A stretch of DNA of 64,000 nt, taken from the NCBI RefSeq assembly GCF_029892565.1, contig NZ_JARXVH010000002.1, positions 784,501 through 848,500 on the forward strand, read 5' to 3'. Below are positions 24,173 to 32,633 of the stretch, piece after piece (positions within the stretch are counted from its first letter, which is position 1; each line of letters starts with the position of its first letter). The notes under the pieces are model-generated. The model searched no databases. It was not told the DNA's origin and saw nothing but the letters and a program-made list of their open reading frames with translations. The position numbers were made by a program, and so were the translations under genes. Source of the DNA: Streptomyces pseudovenezuelae. Lineage in GTDB: Bacteria > Actinomycetota > Actinomycetes > Streptomycetales > Streptomycetaceae.

Positions 24173-25039
24173 ATGCCGGAGCAGGAGTACGAGACCGTGC
24201 GGGCCGAGGTGGTGGAGAGGATCCTCACCGTCACCCTCAACCGCCCCGAGAAGCTGAACGCCTTCAACCCCCAGATGATGGGCGACCTCCTCGACGTCCT
24301 GGACGCGGCCGACGCCGACGACGACGTACGGGTGATCGTGGTGACCGGAGCCGGGCGCGGTTTCTGCGCGGGCGCCGACGTCAGCTCCGGCGGGTCGTCC
24401 TTCGACCACCGAAGGGCAGGCGCCGGGCACCGGGACACCGGCGGCCGGGTCGCGCTGCGGATCTTCTCCAGCGCCAAGCCGGTCATCGCGGCGGTCAACG
24501 GCCCCGCGGCCGGTGTCGGGGCCGGCATGACGCTGCCCATGGACATCCGGCTGGCCTCGACCTCGGCGAAGTTCGGCTTCGTGTTCGCGCGTCGAGGCAT
24601 CGTGCCGGAGTCCGCGGCGAGCTGGTTCCTGCCGCGGGCCGTGGGTATGCAACGGGCCATGGAATGGGTGGCGACCGGCCGCGTCTTCGGCCCCGACGAG
24701 GCACTGTCCGCCGGGCTGGTGCGCTCCGTCCACCCGCCGGAGGAGCTGCTGCCGGCGGCGTACGAACTCGCCCGGGAGATTGCGGAGAACACCTCGGCGA
24801 TCTCGGTCGCCCTCTCCCGCCAGATGATGTGGCGGATGCTCGGCGAGCCCCACCCGATGACCGCCCACCGGCTCGACTCGCGGATCATGAGCCAGATCGG
24901 CGGCGGCCCGGACCCCGTGGAGGGTGTCGAGTCGTTCCTGGCCAAGCGGCCGCCCGAGTTCCCGGGCCGGGTCAGCAAGGACATGCCGGCCCTCTACCCC
25001 TGGTGGCAGGAGGAGGAGTTCCGGCCCTTCGGGGAGTAG
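24173..25039 (+). CDS. Enoyl-CoA hydratase/isomerase (crotonase family)
   Basis: This crotonase has 288 residues. GRGFCAGADVSSG and NGPAAGVGAGMTLPMDIRLA form the oxyanion hole, and RRGIVPESAASWFLPRAVG carries a Glu in the second catalytic segment. This GIVPE/WFLPR subtype also fits the copies at 35260 and 41867. The C-terminus is long and Trp/Pro rich. ATG 24173 follows CGGAGG by 6 bases. It is followed after 24 bases by the GMC oxidoreductase and is divergent from 23282-24067. Confidence 0.9.
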   Translation: MPEQEYETVRAEVVERILTVTLNRPEKLNAFNPQMMGDLLDVLDAADADDDVRVIVVTGAGRGFCAGADVSSGGSSFDHRRAGAGHRDTGGRVALRIFSSAKPVIAAVNGPAAGVGAGMTLPMDIRLASTSAKFGFVFARRGIVPESAASWFLPRAVGMQRAMEWVATGRVFGPDEALSAGLVRSVHPPEELLPAAYELAREIAENTSAISVALSRQMMWRMLGEPHPMTAHRLDSRIMSQIGGGPDPVEGVESFLAKRPPEFPGRVSKDMPALYPWWQEEEFRPFGE

Positions 25040-25063
25040 AGGTCACTGGAACAGGGGGAACCG

Positions 25064-26665
25064 ATGGCAACGTTCGACTACATCGTGGTGGGCGCCGGTT
25101 CGGCGGGATGTGTCCTCGCCGACCGCCTCTCCGCCGATGCCGGGACGTCCGTGCTGCTGATCGAGGCGGGCGGCAGGGACAGCACACCGCTGATCAGGAT
25201 GCCCAAGGGCTTCGGCAAACTGCTGGGTGATCCTCGATTCGCCTGGCACTACCCGGTCGAACCGGTGGGGCCGAGCGGCCGGGTCGAACACTGGGTCCGG
25301 GGCCGGACGCTCGGCGGCTCCAGCTCGGTCAACGGAATGGTCTACAACCGCGGTGACCGCGCCGACTACGACGAGCTGGAGCGGCTCGGCAACCCCGGCT
25401 GGGGCTGGGACACCATGCTGCCGGCCTTCCGGCGGATCGAGGACAACGCGCTCGGCGCCTCCGAACTCCGGGGCAGCGGCGGGCCGTTGCACATCTCGAC
25501 CGCGCCGAGGGCGGAGCCGCTCTGCGAACAGGCCATCGCCGCCGGCGCCGGACTCGGCTGGCACCGTGTGGACGACCTCAACGCGAGCGACGACGAACGC
25601 ATCGGCTACGCCATGGCCACTCTCAAGAACGGCACGCGGTTCAGCGCCGCCCGCGCCTTCCTGCACCCGGCCGAGCGGCGGCCGAACCTGACCGTGTCGG
25701 TGGACACCCTCGTGACGAGAGTCCTGACGAAGAACGGCAGAGCGGTCGGCGTACACGCCCGCAGCAAGGGCCGGGAGGCCGACTTCCACGCCCGGCGCGA
25801 GGTGATCCTCTCCGCCGGCAGCGTTGCGACGCCCAAGATCCTCCAGCTCTCCGGCGTCGGCCCGGCCGAGACGCTCAGGGCGGCCGGCGTCGACGTCCTG
25901 GTCGACAGCCCGCACGTCGGCGGCAGGCTGCGCGAACACCGCTGCTTCGTCGTCCAGTACCGGCTCAGGGACAACCTCGGCTACAACAAGGCGTTGAGCA
26001 CCCCGCTGCGACAGGCCTTGTCGGGGGCCAGATATCTGGCAACCCGCCGCGGACCGCTTGCCGCTCCCGCCTTCGACGTCATCGCCTTCCTCAAGACCCG
26101 CCCCGAACTCGCCCGCCGGGACGCGCAGTTGCTCATCGCTCCGGTCTCCCTCCTGCCGGATGTCCCCGGCAAGGAGACCGGTGTGGAGCGCGAGCCCGGT
26201 GTGATGGGTCTCGGCTATGTCCTGCGCCCCACTGCCGAGGGCGGTCTCCACATCACCTCTGCCGACCCGGAAGCACCCCTCGCGATCACGCCGAACTACT
26301 ACGGTTCCGAGCACGACCGCCGCGTCGGCACCACCCTCTTCCGCCGCATGCGCGAGCTCTTCGGGGCCGAGCCGATCGCCGACCGGATCATGGCCGAAAC
26401 GTTGCCAGGCCCAGCGGTCCGTGACGACCAGGAGATCATCGACGCGGGCCTCGACCACGGACGCTGCGGCTACCACGCCGTCGGGACCTGCGCGATGGGC
26501 CCGGCCGAGGACGACGTAGTGGACGCCCGACTGCGCGTGCGTGGCATCGCCGGCCTGCGGATAGTCGACTGCTCGGTCCTGCCGACCATGGTCTCCGGCA
26601 ACCTCAACGGGCCGATCATGGCCATGGCCTGGCGGGCCGCCGACCTCGTCCTGGACAAGGCCTGA
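25064..26665 (+). CDS. GMC-family FAD-dependent alcohol oxidoreductase
   Basis: This glucose-methanol-choline oxidoreductase of 533 residues oxidises an alcohol to an aldehyde or ketone. The FAD dinucleotide motif GAGSAG is at about 10-15. RGRTLGGSSSVNGMVYNRG is the first GMC signature, and SAGSVATPKILQLSGVG the second. The active site has His in CGYHAVGTCAMG and Asn in VSGNLNGP, the His/Asn pair of choline-dehydrogenase-like members. Together with the aldehyde dehydrogenase at 15690 it would convert an alcohol to an acid for CoA activation. The substrate is unknown. Confidence 0.93.
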   Translation: MATFDYIVVGAGSAGCVLADRLSADAGTSVLLIEAGGRDSTPLIRMPKGFGKLLGDPRFAWHYPVEPVGPSGRVEHWVRGRTLGGSSSVNGMVYNRGDRADYDELERLGNPGWGWDTMLPAFRRIEDNALGASELRGSGGPLHISTAPRAEPLCEQAIAAGAGLGWHRVDDLNASDDERIGYAMATLKNGTRFSAARAFLHPAERRPNLTVSVDTLVTRVLTKNGRAVGVHARSKGREADFHARREVILSAGSVATPKILQLSGVGPAETLRAAGVDVLVDSPHVGGRLREHRCFVVQYRLRDNLGYNKALSTPLRQALSGARYLATRRGPLAAPAFDVIAFLKTRPELARRDAQLLIAPVSLLPDVPGKETGVEREPGVMGLGYVLRPTAEGGLHITSADPEAPLAITPNYYGSEHDRRVGTTLFRRMRELFGAEPIADRIMAETLPGPAVRDDQEIIDAGLDHGRCGYHAVGTCAMGPAEDDVVDARLRVRGIAGLRIVDCSVLPTMVSGNLNGPIMAMAWRAADLVLDKA

Positions 26666-26750
26666 CCGCAGCGCGACACTTTGACGGACCCATGAGATCT
26701 GTCCGAAACATTGTCGTCGTTTCCCTGAAGTGTTAGCGTCCGGACGGCGG

Positions 26751-26776
26751 GCATTCAGTTGAATGCGTTAGCTATT
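26751..26776. promoter_or_regulatory. AT-rich promoter/operator with CATTCA-GT-TGAATG inverted repeat
   Basis: CATTCAGTTGAATG at 26752-26765 is an inverted repeat with a 2-base centre and is followed by GTTAGCTAT at 26767-26775. Both parts recur at other operon starts (ATTCAGT at 29547 and 40807, TTAGCTAT at 15636). It sits 20 bases before the GH1-like start. Confidence 0.55.
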
Positions 26777-26794
26777 CCGCCCGGGACGGTGACC

Positions 26795-28195
26795 ATGAGC
26801 GATGGTTTCCTGCATGAGTCTTTCCACGGTGTCGACTGGGGAGTCGCCACCGCGGACGCCATCGCGGCCCCACCGCCGCCGCCGCCGGAACGCGCGGGGC
26901 ACTTCCGGCAGTGGACCGACGACATCCGGCAACTGGTCGGCGTCACACCCGACACGCACCGGACGGTCGCCGGATGGCCACTCCTCCAGCCCGACGGCCC
27001 CGACAGCTGGGACCGCACTGCCCTGGACCGCTGCGACCGCGAACTCGACTCCCTGCTCGAACTCGGCCTGCGCCCCTGTCTCACCCTGTTCGACCGGTCG
27101 CTGCCGCCCTGGCTGGAGGGCCGCGGGGGCTGGCTCGAGCGCGACACCGCCGAGCACTTCGCCGCCTACGCCGCCGAGCTGGGCCGCCGCTACGGCGACC
27201 GCGTGACCCGCTGGATCACCTCCACCGACCTGGCAGGGCCCACCCTCGCCGACCACGTGGCCGGGATGTACACGCCGGGCCGGGGCATCGGCCGCGCCGG
27301 CCTGCCCGCCGTCCACCACATCCTGCTCGCCAACGGACTCGCGACCCGTGCTCTGCGGGCCGCGGGCGCCGGCGGCCGGATCGGGACCACGGTCACCCTC
27401 GTCGGCGGTTACGCGGCCACCGAGGACCCCTTCGACCGGCTCGCCCTGGACCGCCTGCTGAGCTGGACCAACCGCCTCTTCCTCGACCCTCTGCTGCTCG
27501 GCGAGCACATGGTGACCGAGGACGACGTCTCACCGATCGAGGACACCGGCTGTGTGCGCCCCGGTGACCTGGACGTCATCGCCACCCCGCAGGACCTGCT
27601 CGGCCTGTCCTGGCACACCCCTTTCCGCGTCACCGCACCGGAGAACCTCGCCCGCGCACTGCCGGCCGACAAGTGCCAGAGCAGGCTCAACGAGGTCAAC
27701 CGCCTCCTCGTCGGCCTGGGCTTCGCGATCGTCCCCTTCGACGAGGTGGAGACGACGGCGTACGGCTGGCCGATCCTCCCCGAGGGCCTGGCCGACGCCG
27801 TCGCCGACCTCCACGACCTCTACGGGGACCTGCTGCCGCCGCTGTCCGTCGTCGACAACGGCATGGGCGACCTGGACCTCGTCGACGAGACCGGCCACAG
27901 CGACGACGACCGACGCCGGTCCCTGCTGCGCGCCAGACTGTCCTGGCTGGGCCGGGTGATCGAGCGCGGCGTGGACGTCTGCGGCTACGAGTACTGGTCG
28001 GTGCTCGACAACCTGGAGGCGAAGTTCCGCTACACCCGCCTCTACGCGATGGCCGTCCCCGACCACGAGCCCCCACCGCGCCCACCGATGCCCTCGGACT
28101 GGCTGCAGGCAGGAGCGTTCGCAGGGACCGCGGCACCGGGTCCCGCGGCCGGGCTGACCCTGGTGCCGAACGGTCCTCCGGGTCAGCGGGTCTGA
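26795..28195 (+). CDS. GH1-like (beta-glucosidase family) protein with both catalytic Glu positions changed to Asp
   Basis: This protein of 466 residues has the fold markers of glycoside hydrolase family 1: RYGDRVTRWIT (about 132-142), HHILLANGLATRALR, FDRLALDRLLSWTNRLFLDPLLLG, YGWPILPEGL and YWSVLDNLE. The acid/base motif normally T(I/L)NEP reads TSTDLA (Asp145), and the nucleophile motif normally TENG reads VVDNG (Asp354). It is therefore unlikely to be a standard retaining glucosidase; it may be a binding protein or have altered chemistry. ATG 26795 was preferred over 26759, which lies inside the operator. Its end overlaps a convergent MaoC gene by 13 bases. Confidence 0.8.
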   Translation: MSDGFLHESFHGVDWGVATADAIAAPPPPPPERAGHFRQWTDDIRQLVGVTPDTHRTVAGWPLLQPDGPDSWDRTALDRCDRELDSLLELGLRPCLTLFDRSLPPWLEGRGGWLERDTAEHFAAYAAELGRRYGDRVTRWITSTDLAGPTLADHVAGMYTPGRGIGRAGLPAVHHILLANGLATRALRAAGAGGRIGTTVTLVGGYAATEDPFDRLALDRLLSWTNRLFLDPLLLGEHMVTEDDVSPIEDTGCVRPGDLDVIATPQDLLGLSWHTPFRVTAPENLARALPADKCQSRLNEVNRLLVGLGFAIVPFDEVETTAYGWPILPEGLADAVADLHDLYGDLLPPLSVVDNGMGDLDLVDETGHSDDDRRRSLLRARLSWLGRVIERGVDVCGYEYWSVLDNLEAKFRYTRLYAMAVPDHEPPPRPPMPSDWLQAGAFAGTAAPGPAAGLTLVPNGPPGQRV

Positions 28196-28683
28196 GCCCC
28201 GTAGTCCCTGCCCCGGATCAGCCGCACCGGAGTGTAGACGAGCACGTCCTCGTCCCGCTGGTTGCGGACGGTGATGCGGCTGGTCACCACGCCCCGGCCG
28301 GGCTTGCTGGACGGCCGGCAGCCGGTGGTCTCCACGACGGCGTACAGTGTGTTGCCGACGTAGACCGGTCCCTGCACGGTCAGTTCCATGTGCAGGAAGG
28401 CCAGGCCCGTGCCGTGCAGCACGTTCGTCTGCAGGACGAGTCCTTCGGCGATGCAGTACGTCAGTGCGCCCGGGACCAGCCGGCCGGTGTAGCCGCCGTC
28501 GGCCGCGTGCGAGGCGTCCCAGAAGAGCGGCTCGTTGAAGCCGCCCCAGGTGACGAAGTTGACCAGATCGGTCTCGGTGACGGTGCGGCGGGCGGTGCGG
28601 AAGACCTGCCCGACCGGCATGTCCTCGTAGGTCAACCCCCGTACCAGCGGGGGGATTTCGGCGCTGGTGTGCTCTGCCGTCAT
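28183..28683 (-). CDS. MaoC-like hot-dog dehydratase/hydratase
   Basis: This hot-dog-fold protein of 166 residues is similar to MaoC and (R)-enoyl-CoA hydratases. LTYEDMPVGQVFRTARRTVTETDLVNFVTWGGFNEPLFWD starts the domain, and RLVPGALTYCIAEGLVLQTN forms the long helix region. The Asp/His hydratase pair of the classic R-hydratase motif is only partly recognisable (the segment reads GGFNEPLFWD). It may dehydrate or hydrate an acyl-CoA. ATG 28683 follows GAGGAG. It is the second gene after the crotonase at 28709-29530. Confidence 0.82.
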   Translation of the reverse strand: MTAEHTSAEIPPLVRGLTYEDMPVGQVFRTARRTVTETDLVNFVTWGGFNEPLFWDASHAADGGYTGRLVPGALTYCIAEGLVLQTNVLHGTGLAFLHMELTVQGPVYVGNTLYAVVETTGCRPSSKPGRGVVTSRITVRNQRDEDVLVYTPVRLIRGRDYGAQTR

Positions 28684-28708
28684 CGCGGGCTCCTCATGCG
28701 TACGCGGT

Positions 28709-29530
28709 TCACAGTTCGATCGGGTGCTTGCCGCCCACGCCCTCGAAGTCCGGGGCACGCTTCTCGCGGTGGGCGGCGAGTCCCTCGACGACCTCGTGGC
28801 CGCCGAAACCCAGGAACTCCAGACCGAGCGAGGCCTCGAAGATCGGCTGGGCCGTGCGGTACCAGTGGTTGAGGGACCGTTTGGTCCAGCTGAGGGCGCT
28901 GGCGGGCCCGGCGGCCAGCAGGGTCGCGACCCGCAGACCCTCGGCGTGAACCTCCTCGTCGTCCACGCACTTCGACACCAGGCCGATCCGCTCGGCCTCC
29001 TCGCCGGTGAGCGCCTCGCAGGTCAGCAGGTAGTACTTGGCCTTGGCCATACCGCACAGCAGCGGCCAGCAGATGGCCGCGTGGTCACCGGCCGCCACCC
29101 CGAGCCGGGTGTGCCCGTCGACGATCTTCGCCCTGCGTCCGGCGATCGAGATGTCCGCCAGCATGCCGATGACCAGCCCCGCACCGACCGCCGGACCGTG
29201 GATCGCGGAGACCACGGGCTTCGAGCAGTTGATCACCCCGTAGACCATGTCCCGCGCCTCCCGCATCACCCGGGCGCGCACGGCGTAGTCCTCGGTCATG
29301 GCCTCGATGGAGTCGAAGGTCCCGCCGGCCGAGAAGGCCTTGCCGGCCCCCTGGACCAGCACCGCGCGGGTCTGCTCGTCCCGGTCGACGACCGGCCAGA
29401 CGTCGGCCAGCTCACCGTGCATCCGCGGATCCACGGCGTTGAGGTTCGGTGCGTCGAGCACGATGCGGAGCACGCCGGGCGCGGGCCGTTCGACGGTCAG
29501 GCTCGTGAACGGGGCGTAGGGATCGGTCAC
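28709..29530 (-). CDS. Enoyl-CoA hydratase/isomerase family protein
   Basis: This crotonase of 273 residues starts at GTG 29530 with AGGAG upstream. [11 protein letters not shown] and [16 protein letters not shown] form the oxyanion hole. The second catalytic segment reads [20 protein letters not shown], with Asp and His rather than the canonical PE-GGT, like the subtype at 23282. The start region lies 15 bases from an AT-rich element that is also found upstream of the amidohydrolase at 39599-40780. The precise reaction (hydratase, isomerase or hydrolase) cannot be read. Confidence 0.87.
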   Translation of the reverse strand: MTDPYAPFTSLTVERPAPGVLRIVLDAPNLNAVDPRMHGELADVWPVVDRDEQTRAVLVQGAGKAFSAGGTFDSIEAMTEDYAVRARVMREARDMVYGVINCSKPVVSAIHGPAVGAGLVIGMLADISIAGRRAKIVDGHTRLGVAAGDHAAICWPLLCGMAKAKYYLLTCEALTGEEAERIGLVSKCVDDEEVHAEGLRVATLLAAGPASALSWTKRSLNHWYRTAQPIFEASLGLEFLGFGGHEVVEGLAAHREKRAPDFEGVGGKHPIEL

Positions 29531-29543
29531 GTCGCGCTCCTGG

Positions 29544-29580
29544 TGTATTCAGTGCGGATACTATAATTATCTAACTGTAT
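29544..29580. promoter_or_regulatory. Divergent operator: TATTCAGT-N7-CTATAATTATCTAACTGT
   Basis: TATTCAGT (29546-29553) and CTATAATTATCTAACTGT (29561-29578) occur with identical sequence and identical 7-base spacing at 40806-40838, although the flanks differ. The element lies between a leftward crotonase gene and a rightward acyl-CoA dehydrogenase operon. Such conservation in GC-rich DNA is strong evidence for a shared promoter/operator. Confidence 0.7.
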
Positions 29581-29638
29581 CGAAGGGCGGGCGGCAAGCG
29601 GCCGGTACACGCGCCGCACCGAGGACGGGAAGCTCGGC

Positions 29639-30760
29639 ATGGATCTCACCTTCAGCGAGGAACAGGACGAACTGCGCAAGGTCGTACGGTCGTTCCTCAC
29701 CCGGCACTCCACCGAGGCCGACGTGCGCCGCCTGGCCGCCGACCCCCGCGGGCACGACCCGGGGGTGTGGCGACGGATGGCCGCGGAAATCGGACTGCAA
29801 GGACTCGCCGTACCGGAGGAGTACGGCGGCTCCGGCTTCGGCTACGTCGACCTCGGTGTCGTCTTCGAGGAGGCTGGCCGCGCCCTGCTGTGCGCCCCGT
29901 ATTTCGCCACCGTCGCCCTGGCCGCCGAAGCGCTGCTGCGCTGCGACGACGAGGCCGCCCGTGCCGATCTGCTCCCGGGCGTCGCATCCGGCGAGACGGT
30001 GGCCACGCTCGCGCTCACCGAGGACAGCGGCCGCTGGGACGAACCGGGCATCCGGCTCACCGCCCGCAAAAGAGCGGGCGGTTGGCGGCTCGCGGGCGTG
30101 AAGACCTATGTCCCCGACGGACACCTCGCCGACCTGCTTCTGGTCGCCGCCCGCACCCCGGCCGGCATCAGCCTCTTCGCGGTCGCGGCCGCCGACGCCC
30201 CGGGTCTCACCCGCACGCCCCTCCCGACCCTCGACCAGACCCGCAAACAGTCGCGCATCGTCTTCACGGACACGCCTGCCCGCCTGCTGGGCACCGACGG
30301 CACGGCCTGGCCCGCACTCGCACGCACCCTCGCCACGGCCTCCGTCCTCCTGGCCGCCGAACAGGTCGGGGGAGCCGCTGCCGCCCTGGACGCGTCGGTC
30401 GCGTACGCCAAGATCCGCGAGCAGTACGGCCGCCCCATCGGCTCGTTCCAGGGAATCAAGCACAAGTGCGCCGACATGCTCGTCGAGATCGAGTCCGCCC
30501 GCTCGGCCGCGTACGGCGGGCTGTGGGCCCTGGACGCCGGCGACGAGACGGCCATCGCCGTGGCGGCCGCCCTCGCCCAGGCCTTCTGCTCGGAGGCCTT
30601 CACCAAGGTCGCCGGCGACACCATCCAGGTCCACGGCGGCATCGGCTTCACCTGGGAGCACCCCGCGCACCTCTACCTCAAGCGGGCCAAGAGCTCCGAG
30701 GTGCTGCTCGGCACACCGGCGTACCACCGGGAGCTGCTCGCCGCCCGGCTCGGCATCTGA
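29639..30760 (+). CDS. Acyl-CoA dehydrogenase, beta-type subunit of second tandem pair
   Basis: This diverged 373-residue acyl-CoA dehydrogenase begins MDLTFSEEQDELRKVVRSFL. It has YAKIREQYGRPIGSFQGIKHKCADML and IQVHGGIGFTWEHPAHLYLKRAKSS, and ends VLLGTPAYHRELLAARLGI without a catalytic EGT/GGT loop. It closely resembles the copies at 7836 and 22134. The alpha-type partner starts 28 bases downstream, so they probably form a heterotetramer. Confidence 0.9.
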   Translation: MDLTFSEEQDELRKVVRSFLTRHSTEADVRRLAADPRGHDPGVWRRMAAEIGLQGLAVPEEYGGSGFGYVDLGVVFEEAGRALLCAPYFATVALAAEALLRCDDEAARADLLPGVASGETVATLALTEDSGRWDEPGIRLTARKRAGGWRLAGVKTYVPDGHLADLLLVAARTPAGISLFAVAAADAPGLTRTPLPTLDQTRKQSRIVFTDTPARLLGTDGTAWPALARTLATASVLLAAEQVGGAAAALDASVAYAKIREQYGRPIGSFQGIKHKCADMLVEIESARSAAYGGLWALDAGDETAIAVAAALAQAFCSEAFTKVAGDTIQVHGGIGFTWEHPAHLYLKRAKSSEVLLGTPAYHRELLAARLGI

Positions 30761-30788
30761 CCAACGGCACATCGGCAAAGGAGCTGGC

Positions 30789-31967
30789 ATGGAGCTCGAC
30801 TTCGGGCCCGCCGTACGCGACTTCCGCGACGAACTGCGGGACTGGTTCGCGGACCACCTCGTGGGGGAGTTCGCCGAGCACCGGGGCGTGGGCGGCCCCA
30901 CCGACGGCGCGGCCTGGGACGTACGCCTCGCCTGGGACCGGGAGCTGTCGGCCGGGAACTGGCTGGGTGTGGGCTGGCCGAAGGAGTACGGCGGACGCGG
31001 ACTCGGACTGATCGAGGAGATCGTCTTCGAGTACGAGTACGCCCGCGCCGACGCTCCCTACCGCGCCACCGTCAACGCCCTCGACCTGCTCGGCCCGATG
31101 CTCCTCGCGATGGGCGACGAGGCCCAGAAGAAGCGCTTCCTGCCGCCGGTCCTCGCTGTCGAGGAACTGTGGGGACAGGGCTTCAGCGAGCCTGGCGCGG
31201 GCTCCGACCTGGCATCCGTCCGCACCCGGGCCGAGCGCGACGGCGACGTGTGGGTGGTCAACGGGCAGAAGGTGTGGACCTCGTTCGGCATCCACGCCGA
31301 CTGGCTCTACGTCCTCACCCGCACCGACCCCGACTCCCGGCGCCACCAAGGCCTGACGCTGCTCCTCGTCCCGACCGACCAGCCGGGCGTGGAGATCCGG
31401 CCCATCCGCAACCTCGCCGGCCAGGACGAGTTCGCCGAGGTCTTCCTCTCCGACGCGCGCACCGGCGCCGACCTGGCCGTCGGCGAGGTCGGTCAGGGCT
31501 GGCGCACCGCGATGGCCACACTCGGCATCGAACGCGGGACCACCCTGCTGCCTCAGCAGCTCACCTTCGAGCGGGAGGCCGGGGCGCTGATCGACCTGGC
31601 CCGCACGCGCGGCGCCCTCGACGACCCCATGCTGCGCCGCCGGATCGTGGACGCCTGGATCTCCGTACGCATCATGCGCACCACCAACCTGCGGACCATC
31701 GCCGAACTGACCGCGGGCCGCACACCGGGCGCCCAGGCCACCACGGCGAAGCTGTACGCCTCGACACGACACCAGCAACTCGGCCACCTGGCCATGGAGT
31801 TGGCCGGACCCGCCGGACAGATCGTCGGGGAGGGCTACGACCTGGACACCCGCCAGCGCTCGTTCCTGCTCTCCCTCGCGGAGACGATCTACGGCGGTTC
31901 GAGCGAGATCCAGCGCAACATCATCGGGGAGCAGATCCTCGGTCTGCCCAAGGAGCCGCGGCCGTGA
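30789..31967 (+). CDS. Acyl-CoA dehydrogenase, alpha-type subunit of second tandem pair
   Basis: This acyl-CoA dehydrogenase has 392 residues. FSEPGAGSDLASVRT, NGQKVWTSF and the C-terminal IYGGSSEIQRNIIGEQILGLPKEPR mark it as alpha-type, like 6619-7839 and 43259-44485. The MCAD-type Glu position is Gly. ATG 30789 has a ribosome site (AAAGGAG) at about 30778-30784. It overlaps the next gene by GTGA. Predicted to dehydrogenate a bulky or side-chain acyl-CoA with the upstream beta-type subunit. Confidence 0.9.
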   Translation: MELDFGPAVRDFRDELRDWFADHLVGEFAEHRGVGGPTDGAAWDVRLAWDRELSAGNWLGVGWPKEYGGRGLGLIEEIVFEYEYARADAPYRATVNALDLLGPMLLAMGDEAQKKRFLPPVLAVEELWGQGFSEPGAGSDLASVRTRAERDGDVWVVNGQKVWTSFGIHADWLYVLTRTDPDSRRHQGLTLLLVPTDQPGVEIRPIRNLAGQDEFAEVFLSDARTGADLAVGEVGQGWRTAMATLGIERGTTLLPQQLTFEREAGALIDLARTRGALDDPMLRRRIVDAWISVRIMRTTNLRTIAELTAGRTPGAQATTAKLYASTRHQQLGHLAMELAGPAGQIVGEGYDLDTRQRSFLLSLAETIYGGSSEIQRNIIGEQILGLPKEPRP

Positions 31968-32479
31968 CCTCGATCGAGGACCGCCTCGACCGCATCGAGT
32001 CGCATCAGGCCATCCAGCAACTGCCCATCCGCTACGCCCTGGCCGTGGATTCCCGCGATCTCGACGCCTGGGTCGGCTGCTTCCGCCCCGACGTGGACAT
32101 GGGGCGGCACGGCCGGGGACGGCAGGTCCTGCGGCAGCACATCGAGCCCCTCGTGCGCGGCTTCCACCGGTCGGTGCACCAGATCTGCGGCCACCGCGTC
32201 GAGTTCACCGGCCGCGACACCGCGACCGGCGCGGTCTACTGCCGCGCCGAGCACGAGGTGGGGGACCGGTGGATCGTGATGGCGATCTGCTACTTCGACG
32301 ACTACGCGCGCGTGGACGGCGGCTGGTACTTCTCCCGGCGCCGCGAACAGCACTGGTACGCGGCCGACGTGACCGACCGCCCTCAGGCGGTCGGATTCAA
32401 CGGCTGGGAGGGCGCCGGTCAGCCACTGCTGCCTGACGCCTTCCCCTCCTGGTCATCCTTCTGGAAGGAGACGTGGTGA
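31964..32479 (+). CDS. SnoaL-like (NTF2-fold) protein
   Basis: This 171-residue NTF2-fold protein starts with IEDRLDRIESHQAIQQLPIRYALAVDSRDLDAWVGCF, the standard opening of SnoaL_4-type proteins, and later has CRAEHEVGDRWIVMAICYFDDYARVDGGWYFSRRRE. This group includes dehydratases such as BaiE and isomerases, with catalytic His/Asp in the pocket. It is coupled to the acyl-CoA dehydrogenase pair by a GTGA overlap. A dehydratase or isomerase step on the degraded compound is the likely role; the reaction is unproven. Confidence 0.82.
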   Translation: MTSIEDRLDRIESHQAIQQLPIRYALAVDSRDLDAWVGCFRPDVDMGRHGRGRQVLRQHIEPLVRGFHRSVHQICGHRVEFTGRDTATGAVYCRAEHEVGDRWIVMAICYFDDYARVDGGWYFSRRREQHWYAADVTDRPQAVGFNGWEGAGQPLLPDAFPSWSSFWKETW

Positions 32480-32633
32480 CTCCGCTCCCCCACCTGAAGG
32501 AGGAGGGCTTCCAACCCGAGGGTTGTGGTCCAGCCCGAACCGATCCCTTGCGGAACGAGGGAAAAGCACCACAGGCCAGGGAAGCGATTCCCCCCATCGG
32601 CTGCAGCTGATGGTCCCCTTGTCAGGAGAGGCA

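Noticed and set aside
32480..32633. Hairpin-rich gap before the SDR gene as an insertion-element scar
   Set aside because: Short inverted repeats (for example AACCC-GA-GGGTT) are visible, but no transposase fragment or clear element end could be recognised.
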